From assembly GCA_002783105.1 (NCBI GenBank), contig PFJN01000036.1, forward strand, positions 1 to 37,899: a stretch of 37,899 nucleotides of DNA. The letters run 5' to 3'. The notes below the pieces were generated by a model. The model did not search any database. It was not told the origin of the DNA and worked only from the letters and a program-made list of their open reading frames with translations. A program made the position numbers and the translations under genes. The DNA comes from Candidatus Pacebacteria bacterium CG_4_10_14_3_um_filter_34_15 (lineage in GTDB: Bacteria > Patescibacteriota > Microgenomatia > UBA1400 > PJMF01). The first letter of the stretch is position 1, and each line of letters starts with the position of its first letter. Below are positions 26,448 to 36,942 of this stretch, piece by piece.

Positions 26448-27740
26448 ATGAAAATTACTATAATAGGTACTGGTTTTGTTGGAGTAGTTTCAGCTGCAGT
26501 TTACGCATCATTTGGAAATGAGGTGGTGGGCTTAGATATTGACCAAGAAAAAATAAATTCACTCAGAGATAGTAAGGTTCCTTTTTATGAGCCCGGGCTT
26601 GAAGAGCTTTTGGTGACGACTCAAAAAGAGGGAAAACTTACTTTTACCACTTCATATGAAGAAGCAATTACTAACTCAGACGTGATTTTTATTGTTGTAG
26701 GAACTCCTTCATTGGCTGATGGTAACGCTGATCTTAAGTATGTATTTGCGTCTGCTGAATCATTGGCTCCGTATTTGAAAGAAAATGCAATTGTAGTCGT
26801 TAAATCAACCGTCCCGCCTGGAACTTTAAATCAAGTTGAGGAGATCATTAATAAGACAGCAACAGTTAAATACTTTACCGCATCAGTGCCAGAATTTTTA
26901 AAAGAAGGAACGGCTGTTGATGACACCCTTAATCCCGATCGAATTGTGATTGGAGCAAGAGATGATTATTCATTCAAAATCCTAGAGGATTTGCATCAAC
27001 CTTTTAACACAACAATAATAAAAGTATCTCCAGAATCTGCTCAGATGGCTAAATATAGTGCCAATGCATACTTAGCAACGCGGATTACTTTTATTAATCA
27101 AATTGCTGATTTATGCGAAAAAAATGGCGCAAATATTAATGAAGTTGTGCAAGCAATTGGCATAGATAAAAGAATAGGCAAACATTATTGGTATCCTGGT
27201 TTTGGTTATGGAGGTTCATGTTTCCCAAAAGATGTTAAAGAATTAGCTCATTATTCAAGAAAAATTGGAGAAGATGGCAATTTATTTAATAAAATTGCTG
27301 AGATTAATGAAAATCGAATATCTAAATTATTAAATAATTATTCACAAAAAATTGGTGGCTTTGAGGGCAAAACCGTGGCTATATTAGGTTTGTCATTCAA
27401 ACCAAACACAGATGACATGAGAGAAGCGCCAAGTGTTAAGGTTATTCCTTACTTATCGAGTATGGGCGCGATTGTTAAAGGTTATGACCCGAAAGCTTTG
27501 GAAGTTGTTAAACATTTTATTCAAGATGATGAAAAAGTTACATATTATGACTCGATTGCTAAAGCAGTTTCAGGTGCAGACGTAATTATTTCATTGATTG
27601 AGTGGGATGAAATTGTTAACTTTGATTTTTCAAGTGTTAGAGATGAATTAAAAGAGCAGTGGTTTATTGATGCTAGAAATCAATTTAATCCAGAAAAAGT
27701 TGTTGGATTGGGATATAAATATCTTGGTGTAGGGAAATAA
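26448..27740 (+). CDS. UDP-glucose 6-dehydrogenase family
   Basis: MKITIIGTGFVGVVSAAVYASFGNEVVGLDID; STVPPGT; GFGYGGSCFPKDVKEL; ILGLSFKPNTDDMREAPS. Confidence 0.94.
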   Translation: MKITIIGTGFVGVVSAAVYASFGNEVVGLDIDQEKINSLRDSKVPFYEPGLEELLVTTQKEGKLTFTTSYEEAITNSDVIFIVVGTPSLADGNADLKYVFASAESLAPYLKENAIVVVKSTVPPGTLNQVEEIINKTATVKYFTASVPEFLKEGTAVDDTLNPDRIVIGARDDYSFKILEDLHQPFNTTIIKVSPESAQMAKYSANAYLATRITFINQIADLCEKNGANINEVVQAIGIDKRIGKHYWYPGFGYGGSCFPKDVKELAHYSRKIGEDGNLFNKIAEINENRISKLLNNYSQKIGGFEGKTVAILGLSFKPNTDDMREAPSVKVIPYLSSMGAIVKGYDPKALEVVKHFIQDDEKVTYYDSIAKAVSGADVIISLIEWDEIVNFDFSSVRDELKEQWFIDARNQFNPEKVVGLGYKYLGVGK

Positions 27741-27752
27741 ATAGGAATAAGT

Positions 27753-28724
27753 ATGGATCAGCCAAAAATTTTAATTACAGGCGGAACAGGATTTGCTGGA
27801 TCTCATCTGGTAGAAGCGCTCCTGGCACATGGGTACGAGGATATTCACGTCACTTCGTTTAGCGGTAGTTCTGAGTTTATGGAAAAGCTAATAAATAAAG
27901 ATAATATTCATCAACTTGATTTAACAAACAGACAAGATACAGAATCACTTATCAAAGAGTTGCAACCTACTCAGATTTATCATTTGGCCTCTTTTGCTTA
28001 CGTGGGAAAAAGTTTTGAGAAAGCAGAAGAATTATTAAACAATAACATTTCTTTACAATTAAATTTATTGAAAGCAGTCAAAGAATTTGCTCCAAATGCC
28101 AGATTATTAGTGATTGGTTCTGCTGAAGAATATGGCGTAAGTTTGAGTGATGACGAAATTCCTTGTGATGAAGACCACAAGTTTAGACCAATCAATCCGT
28201 ATGCGGTTTCAAAAATTACTCAAGATATGCTGGCTTATGTTTATTACATTTCATTCAATTTAGATATAGTCACTGTTAGACCATTTAATCATATTGGAGA
28301 GAGACAAACTTCTGATTTTGCAATTCCTGCTTTTACAAATCAAGTAGTAGCAATTGAGAGAGGTGAACAAGAGAAACTACTAGTCGGAGATCTTGATGCA
28401 ATTAGAGATTTTACAGATGTGAAAGATATGGTTGAGGCGTACATTGTTGTGATGAATAATGGCCAAAAAGGTGAGGTTTACAACATAGGCAGTGGAATTG
28501 GTGTTCGAATGTCTGATGTTGTTCAAAAATTGGTTTCACTTTCAACAAAAGAGATAATAATTGAAGAGGATAAATCTAGACTTAGACCACATGATATTCC
28601 AAAAATGATTGTAAATAATGATAAAATTAAATCGTTAGGATGGAGTCCAAAAATTTCTTTGGATGATTCTTTGGCTAGAATTATTGAATTTGCTCGCTCA
28701 TCAGGAAAAACTATTAAAGGATAA
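27753..28724 (+). CDS. GDP-6-deoxy-4-keto-D-mannose reductase-like SDR
   Basis: ILITGGTGFAGSHLVEALL; YAVSK; RPFNHIGERQTSDFAIPAFTNQVVAIERG; gmd follows. Confidence 0.85.
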   Translation: MDQPKILITGGTGFAGSHLVEALLAHGYEDIHVTSFSGSSEFMEKLINKDNIHQLDLTNRQDTESLIKELQPTQIYHLASFAYVGKSFEKAEELLNNNISLQLNLLKAVKEFAPNARLLVIGSAEEYGVSLSDDEIPCDEDHKFRPINPYAVSKITQDMLAYVYYISFNLDIVTVRPFNHIGERQTSDFAIPAFTNQVVAIERGEQEKLLVGDLDAIRDFTDVKDMVEAYIVVMNNGQKGEVYNIGSGIGVRMSDVVQKLVSLSTKEIIIEEDKSRLRPHDIPKMIVNNDKIKSLGWSPKISLDDSLARIIEFARSSGKTIKG

Positions 28725-28730
28725 ATTTTT

Positions 28731-29699
28731 ATGAAAAAAGCATTTATTACGGGAATAACTGGACAAGATGGATCTTATTTAGCTGAATTTCTTTTGGAAA
28801 AGGGCTATAAGGTTTATGGCTTAACTAGAAGAACTAGTACCCAAAATTTTGCTCGAATTCAAGGTGTAATCCATAATGAAAATCTAAAATTAATTTCTGG
28901 AGATTTAATTGACCAGCATTCTTTAACTTACGCTCTAAAAGATATCCAGCCAGACGAAGTTTATAACTTAGCAGCTCAATCATTTGTTAAAGCCAGTTGG
29001 GATCAGCCAGTTTTAACAGGTGAGTTTACAGCACTTGGAGTTATTAGAGTTCTAGAAGCAATGCGTTTAGCATGTCCAACCGCAAAGTTTTATCAAGCAA
29101 GTTCAAGTGAAATGTTTGGAAAAGTTCAAGAAGTACCACAAAAAGAAACCACACCTTTCTATCCAAGGTCTCCATATGGAGTAGCCAAGGTTTATGGTCA
29201 TTGGATCACGGTTAATTATCGAGAATCATTTGATATGTTTGCTACTTCTGGGATTCTTTTTAACCACGAATCACCAAGAAGAGGTTTGGAGTTTGTTACT
29301 CGAAAAATTGCCAATGCTGTTGCTAGAATTAAATTAGGTAAACAAGATTATGTTGAGTTAGGAAACTTAGATTCTAAGAGAGATTGGGGCTATGCTAAAG
29401 ATTATGTAGAGGCAATGTGGTTAATGCTTCAGCAAGATAAGCCTGATGACTATGTGATTGCAACAGGAGAAACTCACTCGGTTGAAGATTTTTTACAACT
29501 AAGTTGTAAATGTGCAGGAATTGAAAATTGGAAATCTATTTGGAAACATAATCCAGAGTTTGATCGTCCCGCAGAAGTTGATTTGCTAATTGGAGATTCT
29601 ACAAAAGCACGAGAAAAATTTGGTTGGAAGCCAACGGTAGATTTTGAAGGGTTGGTAAAATTAATGATGGACGCTGAGCTAGAATTAGAAAGTAAATAA
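28731..29699 (+). CDS. gmd: GDP-mannose 4,6-dehydratase
   Basis: [94 protein letters not shown]. Confidence 0.95.
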   Translation: MKKAFITGITGQDGSYLAEFLLEKGYKVYGLTRRTSTQNFARIQGVIHNENLKLISGDLIDQHSLTYALKDIQPDEVYNLAAQSFVKASWDQPVLTGEFTALGVIRVLEAMRLACPTAKFYQASSSEMFGKVQEVPQKETTPFYPRSPYGVAKVYGHWITVNYRESFDMFATSGILFNHESPRRGLEFVTRKIANAVARIKLGKQDYVELGNLDSKRDWGYAKDYVEAMWLMLQQDKPDDYVIATGETHSVEDFLQLSCKCAGIENWKSIWKHNPEFDRPAEVDLLIGDSTKAREKFGWKPTVDFEGLVKLMMDAELELESK

Positions 29700-30884
29700 A
29701 TGCAAAAAGCTGTTGTTATAGTTCCAACTTTTAATGAAAGAGAGAATATACAAAAGTTAATTCCGTTGCTTTTAGAAGTTTTCAAACAAATTAAAAACTG
29801 GGAAATGAGTATTTTGGTTGTTGATGATACTTCTCCAGATAAAACCTATGAGGTAGTAGAAAAAATAACTAAAGAAAATAAAGCAGTTAAACTTCTGCTT
29901 AATGCTAAAAAAGAAGGATTGGGTGGAGCATATTTAAAAGGCATGGATTATGCTTTTGGAGAACTTGGGGCAAGTGTTATTTTTCAGTTTGATGCCGATC
30001 TTTCTCATGATCACCTCAAAATTCCTCAATTTATGCAAGAAATAGACGAAGGGGCAGATTTGGTTTTAGGTTCGAGATACGTAAAAGGCGGTGGTATTCC
30101 AGCAAATTGGGGTTTGCACCGAAAATTTTTAAGTGTTGTGGGAAATATTACGATTGCTACTGTTCTAACTAATTTCAACATCCATGATTGGACTACTGGA
30201 TTTAGAGCAGTTAGAAAAAAAGTTTTTGATAAAGTGCGCCCCTATGTTAGTGATGCTAGATTTATGGGTTATACCTATCAGATTGGTTTTCTCAATAGCG
30301 CTTTAAGACAGGGTTTTAAAGTAAAAGAAGTACCATTTATGTTTGTTGATAGAACTATCGGCAAATCGAAACTAGGAGTTGAATATATGAAAAATACTTT
30401 GCTGTATATATTTAAGTTGCGCCTAGATGATTTGCTTAAAAATAGAATTTTTAAATTTGCCTTTGTTGGAGGAGTTGGAACTTTGGTTCAATTGGTTTCA
30501 TTAGCAGTTCTTAGATTGTTATTACCTGACTTTCAGTTTATAGTTTTTACTAGTTTTTTAGTGGCAACATTAATGAGCATTGAGTTAGCTATTATTTCAA
30601 ACTTTACACTTAATAATTTATGGACCTTTGCTGATAGAAAATTAAAGACATCGCAAATACCTGGAAAGTTTATACAATTTAATTTTGCTTCAATGGGGTC
30701 AATTTTAATTCAGTTAGTTATCAATTCTTTGGGGGAAAATTTAATAGGTCTTAAAGATTTGTTTGTTTTGCCAATAATAAATTTCAATGTTGATACGGGA
30801 TTATTTTTTGCTATAACAGGAATATTAATTGGTTTATTTTGGAATTTCTTTGCTTATAACAAATTTATCTGGAAGAAAAAATAA
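29700..30884 (+). CDS. Dolichyl/polyprenyl-phosphate mannose synthase fused to a GtrA-like domain
   Basis: VVIVPTFNERENIQKLIPLLL..VDDTSPDKT..FQFDADLSHDH..GSRYVKGG; C-terminal KFAFVGGVGTLVQLVSLAVLR..NFTLNNLWTF. Confidence 0.92.
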   Translation: MQKAVVIVPTFNERENIQKLIPLLLEVFKQIKNWEMSILVVDDTSPDKTYEVVEKITKENKAVKLLLNAKKEGLGGAYLKGMDYAFGELGASVIFQFDADLSHDHLKIPQFMQEIDEGADLVLGSRYVKGGGIPANWGLHRKFLSVVGNITIATVLTNFNIHDWTTGFRAVRKKVFDKVRPYVSDARFMGYTYQIGFLNSALRQGFKVKEVPFMFVDRTIGKSKLGVEYMKNTLLYIFKLRLDDLLKNRIFKFAFVGGVGTLVQLVSLAVLRLLLPDFQFIVFTSFLVATLMSIELAIISNFTLNNLWTFADRKLKTSQIPGKFIQFNFASMGSILIQLVINSLGENLIGLKDLFVLPIINFNVDTGLFFAITGILIGLFWNFFAYNKFIWKKK

Positions 30885-30890
30885 CCAAAT

Positions 30891-32429
30891 ATGATCAGTA
30901 GTTTGCTTCAGAAAAAACATTATTTTCTTATTGTTGTTTTATTATTTGCAGTCTTTTTGAGATTTTGGAATATTTCCAATACAGTACAATTTTTGGGTGA
31001 TCAAGGACGCGACTCTTTGATTGTGTCAAAGATTTTTAAAGAAAAAGATTTGGTATTTATTGGTCCAGTTACCAGCGTTGGTAATATGTATTTGGGTCCA
31101 CTTTATTATTATTTCATGGTTCCTTTTTTAATGATTTCATATCCAAGCCCGTTGGGTCCAGTTTATGCAGTTGCTTTTTTGGGAGTTCTTACCATCTATT
31201 TAATGTATGCTCTTGGCAAAGAATTAATGGGTGAAAAAGTTGCCTTAGCAGCCACAACTTTAATGGCGTTCTCAGCAACTGTTGTTGCAGGCACCAGGTT
31301 TAGTTGGAATCCAAATCCCGCTCCTTTGGCTTCGTTGGTAATGATTTATTTTGTCTTTAAAGCACTAAGAAAAAATGAAAAATACTGGGTCTTAGTTGTT
31401 TTGTGTTTTAGCGTTTTGATTCAACTTCATTATTTAACTTTATTGTCTGGCTTGGGTTTTGGTAGTTTGTGGTTGTGGCAACTTTATCAAAAACACAAAA
31501 ACAAAAAATCGATCAAAAAGATGATAGTTTTAACGGTCATTGGTGGATTAATTTTTATAATTTCATTAACACCATTAATTTTGTTTGATATAAAACATGA
31601 TGGACTAAATTTCCAAGCATTCAAAAAAATTATTTCTGGAGAAAATAGTTTTGAGCAACAATCATTAACATCTGTAGAAAAAATTAATAAATATTTGGTA
31701 AATACAAAGAATAGAGGAAGCCAAATACTGCTCGAATTATCAATTAGCGATCAGAAAAATTTAAATAATTATTTATTTTTATTTTCAATTGTAATTTTAT
31801 TTTTAAGCCTAAGAGATTCTCAAATTTTAGCCATAAATGGCAAGAGTAAAGATCACTATTTTGGGAAAATTATTATAATTACTTTTTTAATTACTGGAAT
31901 TTTTGGAACAGCTCTGTATAAACATACTATATTTGATCATTATATTGCATATTTATTTCCAGTTTCTTTTTTTGCATTAGGATTAATTGGTGAGTATCTT
32001 TATAAAAAAGGAATATCAGGAAAATTTGCGATTGGTTTGTTTTTGATACTTTTTGCAAATTATAATGTTTCCAAAATGTCTAAGGTACTTTCTTCAACCG
32101 GAAGTACGATGAATAAAATTTGGTCTACTTCAAAAACAATTACCGACAGAGTCATGGACGGTGAAAAATATAATATTGTGTTGCTGACTGGTACGGGCGA
32201 CATTGATGGGCAAAATTATAGATACTTTTTGAGTACGACCGACAAGCCTCCAGTTGAAATGGAGGATAGAGGAAAAATAGACACGCTTTTTATAATTAAT
32301 GATGATAAGGTTTTAAAAAATGTCGCTGATTCTCCTATCTACGAAATTGTTGTTTTTCCAAACAAAACTCCAAGTGAAGTTTATCAAATTGATGATGGTC
32401 CAGAGATCACAGTCTTGAGAAGAAATTAA
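30891..32429 (+). CDS. GT39/PMT-like membrane glycosyltransferase
   Basis: FLRFWNISNTVQFLGDQGRDSLIVSKIF..; multi-pass, extracytoplasmic acidic loop. Confidence 0.8.
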   Translation: MISSLLQKKHYFLIVVLLFAVFLRFWNISNTVQFLGDQGRDSLIVSKIFKEKDLVFIGPVTSVGNMYLGPLYYYFMVPFLMISYPSPLGPVYAVAFLGVLTIYLMYALGKELMGEKVALAATTLMAFSATVVAGTRFSWNPNPAPLASLVMIYFVFKALRKNEKYWVLVVLCFSVLIQLHYLTLLSGLGFGSLWLWQLYQKHKNKKSIKKMIVLTVIGGLIFIISLTPLILFDIKHDGLNFQAFKKIISGENSFEQQSLTSVEKINKYLVNTKNRGSQILLELSISDQKNLNNYLFLFSIVILFLSLRDSQILAINGKSKDHYFGKIIIITFLITGIFGTALYKHTIFDHYIAYLFPVSFFALGLIGEYLYKKGISGKFAIGLFLILFANYNVSKMSKVLSSTGSTMNKIWSTSKTITDRVMDGEKYNIVLLTGTGDIDGQNYRYFLSTTDKPPVEMEDRGKIDTLFIINDDKVLKNVADSPIYEIVVFPNKTPSEVYQIDDGPEITVLRRN

Positions 32430-32449
32430 TAAAAGTGTATGATTAACAG

Positions 32450-33202
32450 ATGAAACCATATCTATCGGTAGTTATTCCTTCATATAATGAAAAAAGCAAT
32501 ATATCAAGAGGTGTTTTAGATGATATTTTAAGGTATTTAAATGATCAAAAATATGAGTGGGAATTAATATTGAGTGATGATGGTTCTACTGACGGAACCA
32601 TTGGTGTTTTAGATGAATTTTCTAAAAAAGATTCTAGAATTCAAGTTTTACACAACAATCATTCTGGTAAGGCTCCAACAGTAAAGGCAGGGATGCTTGT
32701 AGCAACTGGGAAGTGGCGTTTATTTACTGACTTTGATCAATCAACCCCTCTAAAAGAAATTGAAAAACTATTAAAGTATGCAGAAAGAGATGCTCAGATT
32801 GTAATTGGATCCAGAGAAATGATTGGTGCTTTAAGAGATAAAGAGCCGTTTCACCGGCATTTAATGGGTCGAGGATTTAATATTTTAGTTCAAATACTGG
32901 CGATTCCAGGAATTTTAGATACACAGTGTGGTTTTAAATTATTTTCTGGAGAGATCACTGAGAACCTTTTTAATATGTTGCGTGTTTATGGTGGCTCAAA
33001 GACAAGAAAAGATGCTTTTACTGGGGCATTTGATGTTGAATTGCTGTTTATTGCCAAAAAGAAAAACCTCAAAATCAAAGAAGTGCCAATTATATGGCAT
33101 CATAATAAATCGAACAGAGTTAGTCCAATTAAGGATTCCATTAGAATGTTTAGAGACATAATGATTATTAGAATTATGGATTTACTTGGTAAATATAAGT
33201 GA
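32450..33202 (+). CDS. GT2 polyprenyl-phosphate glycosyltransferase (DPM1/ALG5-like)
   Basis: LSVVIPSYNEKSNISRGVLDDILRYL..LSDDGSTDGT..LFTDFDQSTPLKEIEKL..IVIGSRE. Confidence 0.88.
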   Translation: MKPYLSVVIPSYNEKSNISRGVLDDILRYLNDQKYEWELILSDDGSTDGTIGVLDEFSKKDSRIQVLHNNHSGKAPTVKAGMLVATGKWRLFTDFDQSTPLKEIEKLLKYAERDAQIVIGSREMIGALRDKEPFHRHLMGRGFNILVQILAIPGILDTQCGFKLFSGEITENLFNMLRVYGGSKTRKDAFTGAFDVELLFIAKKKNLKIKEVPIIWHHNKSNRVSPIKDSIRMFRDIMIIRIMDLLGKYK

Positions 33203-34508
33203 GATTTTGATGACAGTTTTTATATTATTTTTTTTAACTTTGCTTGTTTACGCCGTTTTCTCATATTCGCTTGTTGATCCCAACCTCGTTCTTTCATCAA
33301 ATGCATATTATTGGAGTTTTCAAAATTGGATGTGGTCGACATTTTTTCATAACGGTCACTTAATGGCATATGTATATTTTGGAATAATAATTTCCCTTTT
33401 CATTTTGTATTTTCATATTTTGGACAAATTAAAAACTAAAAAAATTTCTTTAAAAAAGATTATTAAGAATAAATACGTATTATTATTTTTAGTTTTAATA
33501 TTTCCAATCTTTCTTTCGTATAATGCTTTATCTCATGATGTCTTTAATTATATTTTTTATGCCAGAATGATCGTGAAATATGGAGTTGATTCACGAACAC
33601 ATATACCTTTGGATTTTCCTAATGACTTATGGATTAGATTTATGCATAACACACATGTGACAGATGTCTATGGAAGAGGTTGGACATATTCTTCGATAAT
33701 TCCATATATATTGGGATTTGGAAAATTTTCATTAACACTTGTTTCCTTTAGATTTTGGAACTTTTTTGCCATGATTTTGTTGTATTTCTCAATGCAGTAT
33801 TTTTCCAGAACTTTAAATAATAGAAACATGAATTTATACGAAGCTTCTTTGGTCTTTTTAAATCCACTTTTATTAATTGAAGCCATATCAAATTATCACA
33901 ACGATATTTTGATGATACCATTTGCGGTGTTGGCTGTAAGTTTGTTGATAAAATCAATAACCTCAAAAATTACGGATAACAAGCTAAAGCTGAAATATAT
34001 AGTTTTTTCTTTAATAGCGTTGTCAATTTCTATTTCAATTAAGTTGGCAACTATTGCATTGCTTCCTATTTGGCTGTTAGTAATTGGAGTTAGCTACTTT
34101 TCATTTAAATTTGCGACAAAAATGGCAACGAAATTTAGAATTAAAATTAATGAAGGTGTTTACCAGAAACTTATTTTTACATTTTTTGGTAAATTTGTGG
34201 GATATATTCCAGATTTAGCCGCAGGATTAATGATGATCTTACTTTTTACTCCAAGGTCAAATTACTTCTTACCTTGGTATATGATTTGGGTGATAGTTTG
34301 GATTCCTTTTATGAAATTAAAATTATTTAGAAATCTAATTATTATATTTACTCTTAGTTCATGTTTAAGATATTTACCTTGGTTATTTAATAATTTAGAA
34401 TATACCGATCAAGTACTTAGGAATCAAAAACTAATTACTTGGATTATTCCGGGAATTTTTCTTCTTTCAAGATTTAAAAGAATTGGACAAACAACTGATA
34501 AAAGTTGA
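33186..34508 (+). CDS. GT-C-fold polyprenol-dependent mannosyltransferase-like membrane protein; start may be ATG ~33210
   Basis: Multi-pass; YNALSHDVFNYIFYARMIVKYG..NPLLLIEAISNYHNDILMIPFAVLAV; overlaps the GT2 gene. Confidence 0.65.
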   Translation: MVNISEILMTVFILFFLTLLVYAVFSYSLVDPNLVLSSNAYYWSFQNWMWSTFFHNGHLMAYVYFGIIISLFILYFHILDKLKTKKISLKKIIKNKYVLLFLVLIFPIFLSYNALSHDVFNYIFYARMIVKYGVDSRTHIPLDFPNDLWIRFMHNTHVTDVYGRGWTYSSIIPYILGFGKFSLTLVSFRFWNFFAMILLYFSMQYFSRTLNNRNMNLYEASLVFLNPLLLIEAISNYHNDILMIPFAVLAVSLLIKSITSKITDNKLKLKYIVFSLIALSISISIKLATIALLPIWLLVIGVSYFSFKFATKMATKFRIKINEGVYQKLIFTFFGKFVGYIPDLAAGLMMILLFTPRSNYFLPWYMIWVIVWIPFMKLKLFRNLIIIFTLSSCLRYLPWLFNNLEYTDQVLRNQKLITWIIPGIFLLSRFKRIGQTTDKS

Positions 34509-36126
34509 TAATAAAATTATGTTGAAAAAATTTTTTGAAAAATCAAAAAAGTATAAGCATGGGAATTTAATTATTTTTGGGTTGATTGCTTTTTATTTAG
34601 TTACTCATTTATCGGCTTTAACAAGCCTTCCTGTTTTTGCAGATGAATCTATTTATATTAGATGGGCTCAATTAATTATAGACGATTGGCAGCGATATTT
34701 ATTTTTTCCAATGAACGATGGTAAAACACCATTATTCATTTGGTTGTTGGTACCTTTTCAATTTTTATTTAAGGATCAATTATTTGCCGGAAGATTTGTT
34801 ACCGTATTAGTTGGTCTAGCTCAGGTTCTAATGAATATGAAAATTATTCAAGTGCTTGGTGGTAAAAGAAAAACACAAATTCTCACAGGAATATTTACAA
34901 TAATATTACCCTTCTGGTATTTTCATCATCGAATGGCATTGATGGATGGTTTACTAACATTGCTAGTTTCTGTGACATTTTTATTTCTAGCTAAGGTTTC
35001 AAAAAATCAGCCAAAGAAAGTGTTTGACAAAAATAGTTTGAAGCCAATAATTTTGGCAGGAATTTTCTTTGGGCTGAGCTTACTAACAAAAATTCCTGCA
35101 GTTCTATTTATTCCGGCGTTTTATTTTTCGATTTTTTTGGGAACAAAAAAAGATTTTAAGAGATTGAGAATATCATTTTTTAAAGTTTCTTTTAGCATTG
35201 CAATTGGCTTATCAATGTTTGCGGCTTTAAGAATAAATCCAGTTTTTGGTCAATTATTTAGCAGGGGTGGAGATTTTTTGTTTCCAGTTTCGCAAATCAT
35301 TACAGGAACTTGGAAAGAAACCATTCCAAGCTTCCCAAATTATATTAATTATTTCTTTATATATTTGACTCCGGGAATAATGGTTTTTATAATTTTAGGA
35401 TTATTTTCCAAAAAACACAAAATAACTGCTCACGTTTTATTTTGGTCTGGATTATTTTTTATACTTCCGATAGCCTTGATGGGTAAGTCAGTTTATCCAA
35501 GATATCTGTTTCCAGCTTCATTATTTTTCACTTTATCAGCCATGATGGGACTTGAAAGTATTATTTTTGGCATTTTTGAGAGTCCAAAACTAAATGGAAA
35601 GTCTGATAAGCTTTGGAAAACTTCCTTGGTTGGAGTTTCTGTTGCATTGTTGATCTCAAATAGCATTGTTACTTCAATAAATTATATGCAGTTGTCGGTT
35701 TTAAATTCTAACGATATTCCTTTTGTTGCTTCCGATGTGACGCAGTATTTAACGGAATGGTCTTCTGGACATGGAATTAAAGAAGCTGTCGAACTCATTC
35801 GCAGTCAGGCAGATATTGGAACTGTAGCCGTGGCAACAGAAGGTACTTTTGGCACATTGCCCGATGGTTTATTGATGTATTTTCATAGGACTAATGTTGA
35901 TAATTTATATTTAGAAGGAGTAGGTTATCCAATAAATGGAATACCAAAATTATTTGCTGATAGAGCAAAAAACTATGAGAAAAAATTATTAGTTGTAAAT
36001 TCCCACAGAATGAATTTAAAAATTGATAGCAAATATTTAGTTGCAGAATATTGTCGACCATTTAATGCTCCCTGTTTACAGGTTTGGAATATCACAGAAA
36101 ACTTTCAGGATTATATAAAAGATTAA
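34483..36126 (+). CDS. GT39/ArnT-like membrane glycosyltransferase
   Basis: LPVFADESIYIRWAQLIIDDWQRYLFFPMNDGKTPLFIWLLVPFQ..AGRFVTVLVGL; multi-pass. Confidence 0.82.
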   Translation: MDKQLIKVDNKIMLKKFFEKSKKYKHGNLIIFGLIAFYLVTHLSALTSLPVFADESIYIRWAQLIIDDWQRYLFFPMNDGKTPLFIWLLVPFQFLFKDQLFAGRFVTVLVGLAQVLMNMKIIQVLGGKRKTQILTGIFTIILPFWYFHHRMALMDGLLTLLVSVTFLFLAKVSKNQPKKVFDKNSLKPIILAGIFFGLSLLTKIPAVLFIPAFYFSIFLGTKKDFKRLRISFFKVSFSIAIGLSMFAALRINPVFGQLFSRGGDFLFPVSQIITGTWKETIPSFPNYINYFFIYLTPGIMVFIILGLFSKKHKITAHVLFWSGLFFILPIALMGKSVYPRYLFPASLFFTLSAMMGLESIIFGIFESPKLNGKSDKLWKTSLVGVSVALLISNSIVTSINYMQLSVLNSNDIPFVASDVTQYLTEWSSGHGIKEAVELIRSQADIGTVAVATEGTFGTLPDGLLMYFHRTNVDNLYLEGVGYPINGIPKLFADRAKNYEKKLLVVNSHRMNLKIDSKYLVAEYCRPFNAPCLQVWNITENFQDYIKD

Positions 36127-36149
36127 GATTCTCATTTTCTATTAAAGAA

Positions 36150-36185
36150 GTAAATGTATATAGGTTATACATTTACGAATTTTTC
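36150..36185 (+). terminator. Terminator / palindrome after the glycosylation operon
   Basis: GTAAATGTATA-TAGGT-TATACATTTAC (36150-36176), then GAATTTTT. Confidence 0.65.
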
Positions 36186-36234
36186 ATTTAGACATAAAAT
36201 CTCAGAAATTTATTACTTAGCTAGATGAAAATAA

Positions 36235-36942
36235 ATGCTAAAAAATATTGCTTGGTTTTTTTTATACAAAACGCCTGAGTTTATTTTTTCTCAAAACAAT
36301 GTATTTAGTCATGCTTGTTCTACTCCATTAACAATTTTGATGTCAAATTTAGAAGCTGATGTGTGTGGATCCAATCAAACAAGTGAGAATAGGGCTAAAA
36401 CTTCGCTGGAAGCAGTAAATAAACTCTACAAAATAATTCAATCAGTCAATCAAAGCGATGAATTTAATGAAAAGTTTAGAGTTTCTACAGCAATTAATGA
36501 AGTTCTTTGTTTGATGCGTGGTAAAATTGATTATAAATGTTTTGAATCAAAACTTTTAATAAATAATGATTTATTTTTGATTGGGAATAAGTTATATTTT
36601 CAAGAAGCATTGACATGTATTTTTAATAATTCAATCGAAGCATACAAAGATATTGAACAAAAACCAGTAAGTTTTATTGTTAGGAAAGTGAACGATCAAT
36701 TAAGAATTGATGAGATTGACTATGGATCCGGCATGAATTTCATTTTTCAAAAATTAGTTATAATTAAAGGTATGACTACCAAAAAGAATGGAATGGGACT
36801 AGGATTACATTTTGCCAAGAAAACAGTTGAGAATATTTTTTCTGGCAAAATGATGATTAGAAGTACTGTGGGCTTGGGAACACATATAACTTGGATTATT
36901 CCGCTACAGAAGCCATGTAGCCAAAACCTCTTACCGTCTTGA
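36235..36942 (+). CDS. Short soluble histidine kinase-like protein
   Basis: H-box FSHACSTPLTILMSNLE; N-box ALTCIFNNSIEAYKD; G-boxes IDYGSGM and GMGLGLHFAKKTVE. Confidence 0.8.
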   Translation: MLKNIAWFFLYKTPEFIFSQNNVFSHACSTPLTILMSNLEADVCGSNQTSENRAKTSLEAVNKLYKIIQSVNQSDEFNEKFRVSTAINEVLCLMRGKIDYKCFESKLLINNDLFLIGNKLYFQEALTCIFNNSIEAYKDIEQKPVSFIVRKVNDQLRIDEIDYGSGMNFIFQKLVIIKGMTTKKNGMGLGLHFAKKTVENIFSGKMMIRSTVGLGTHITWIIPLQKPCSQNLLPS

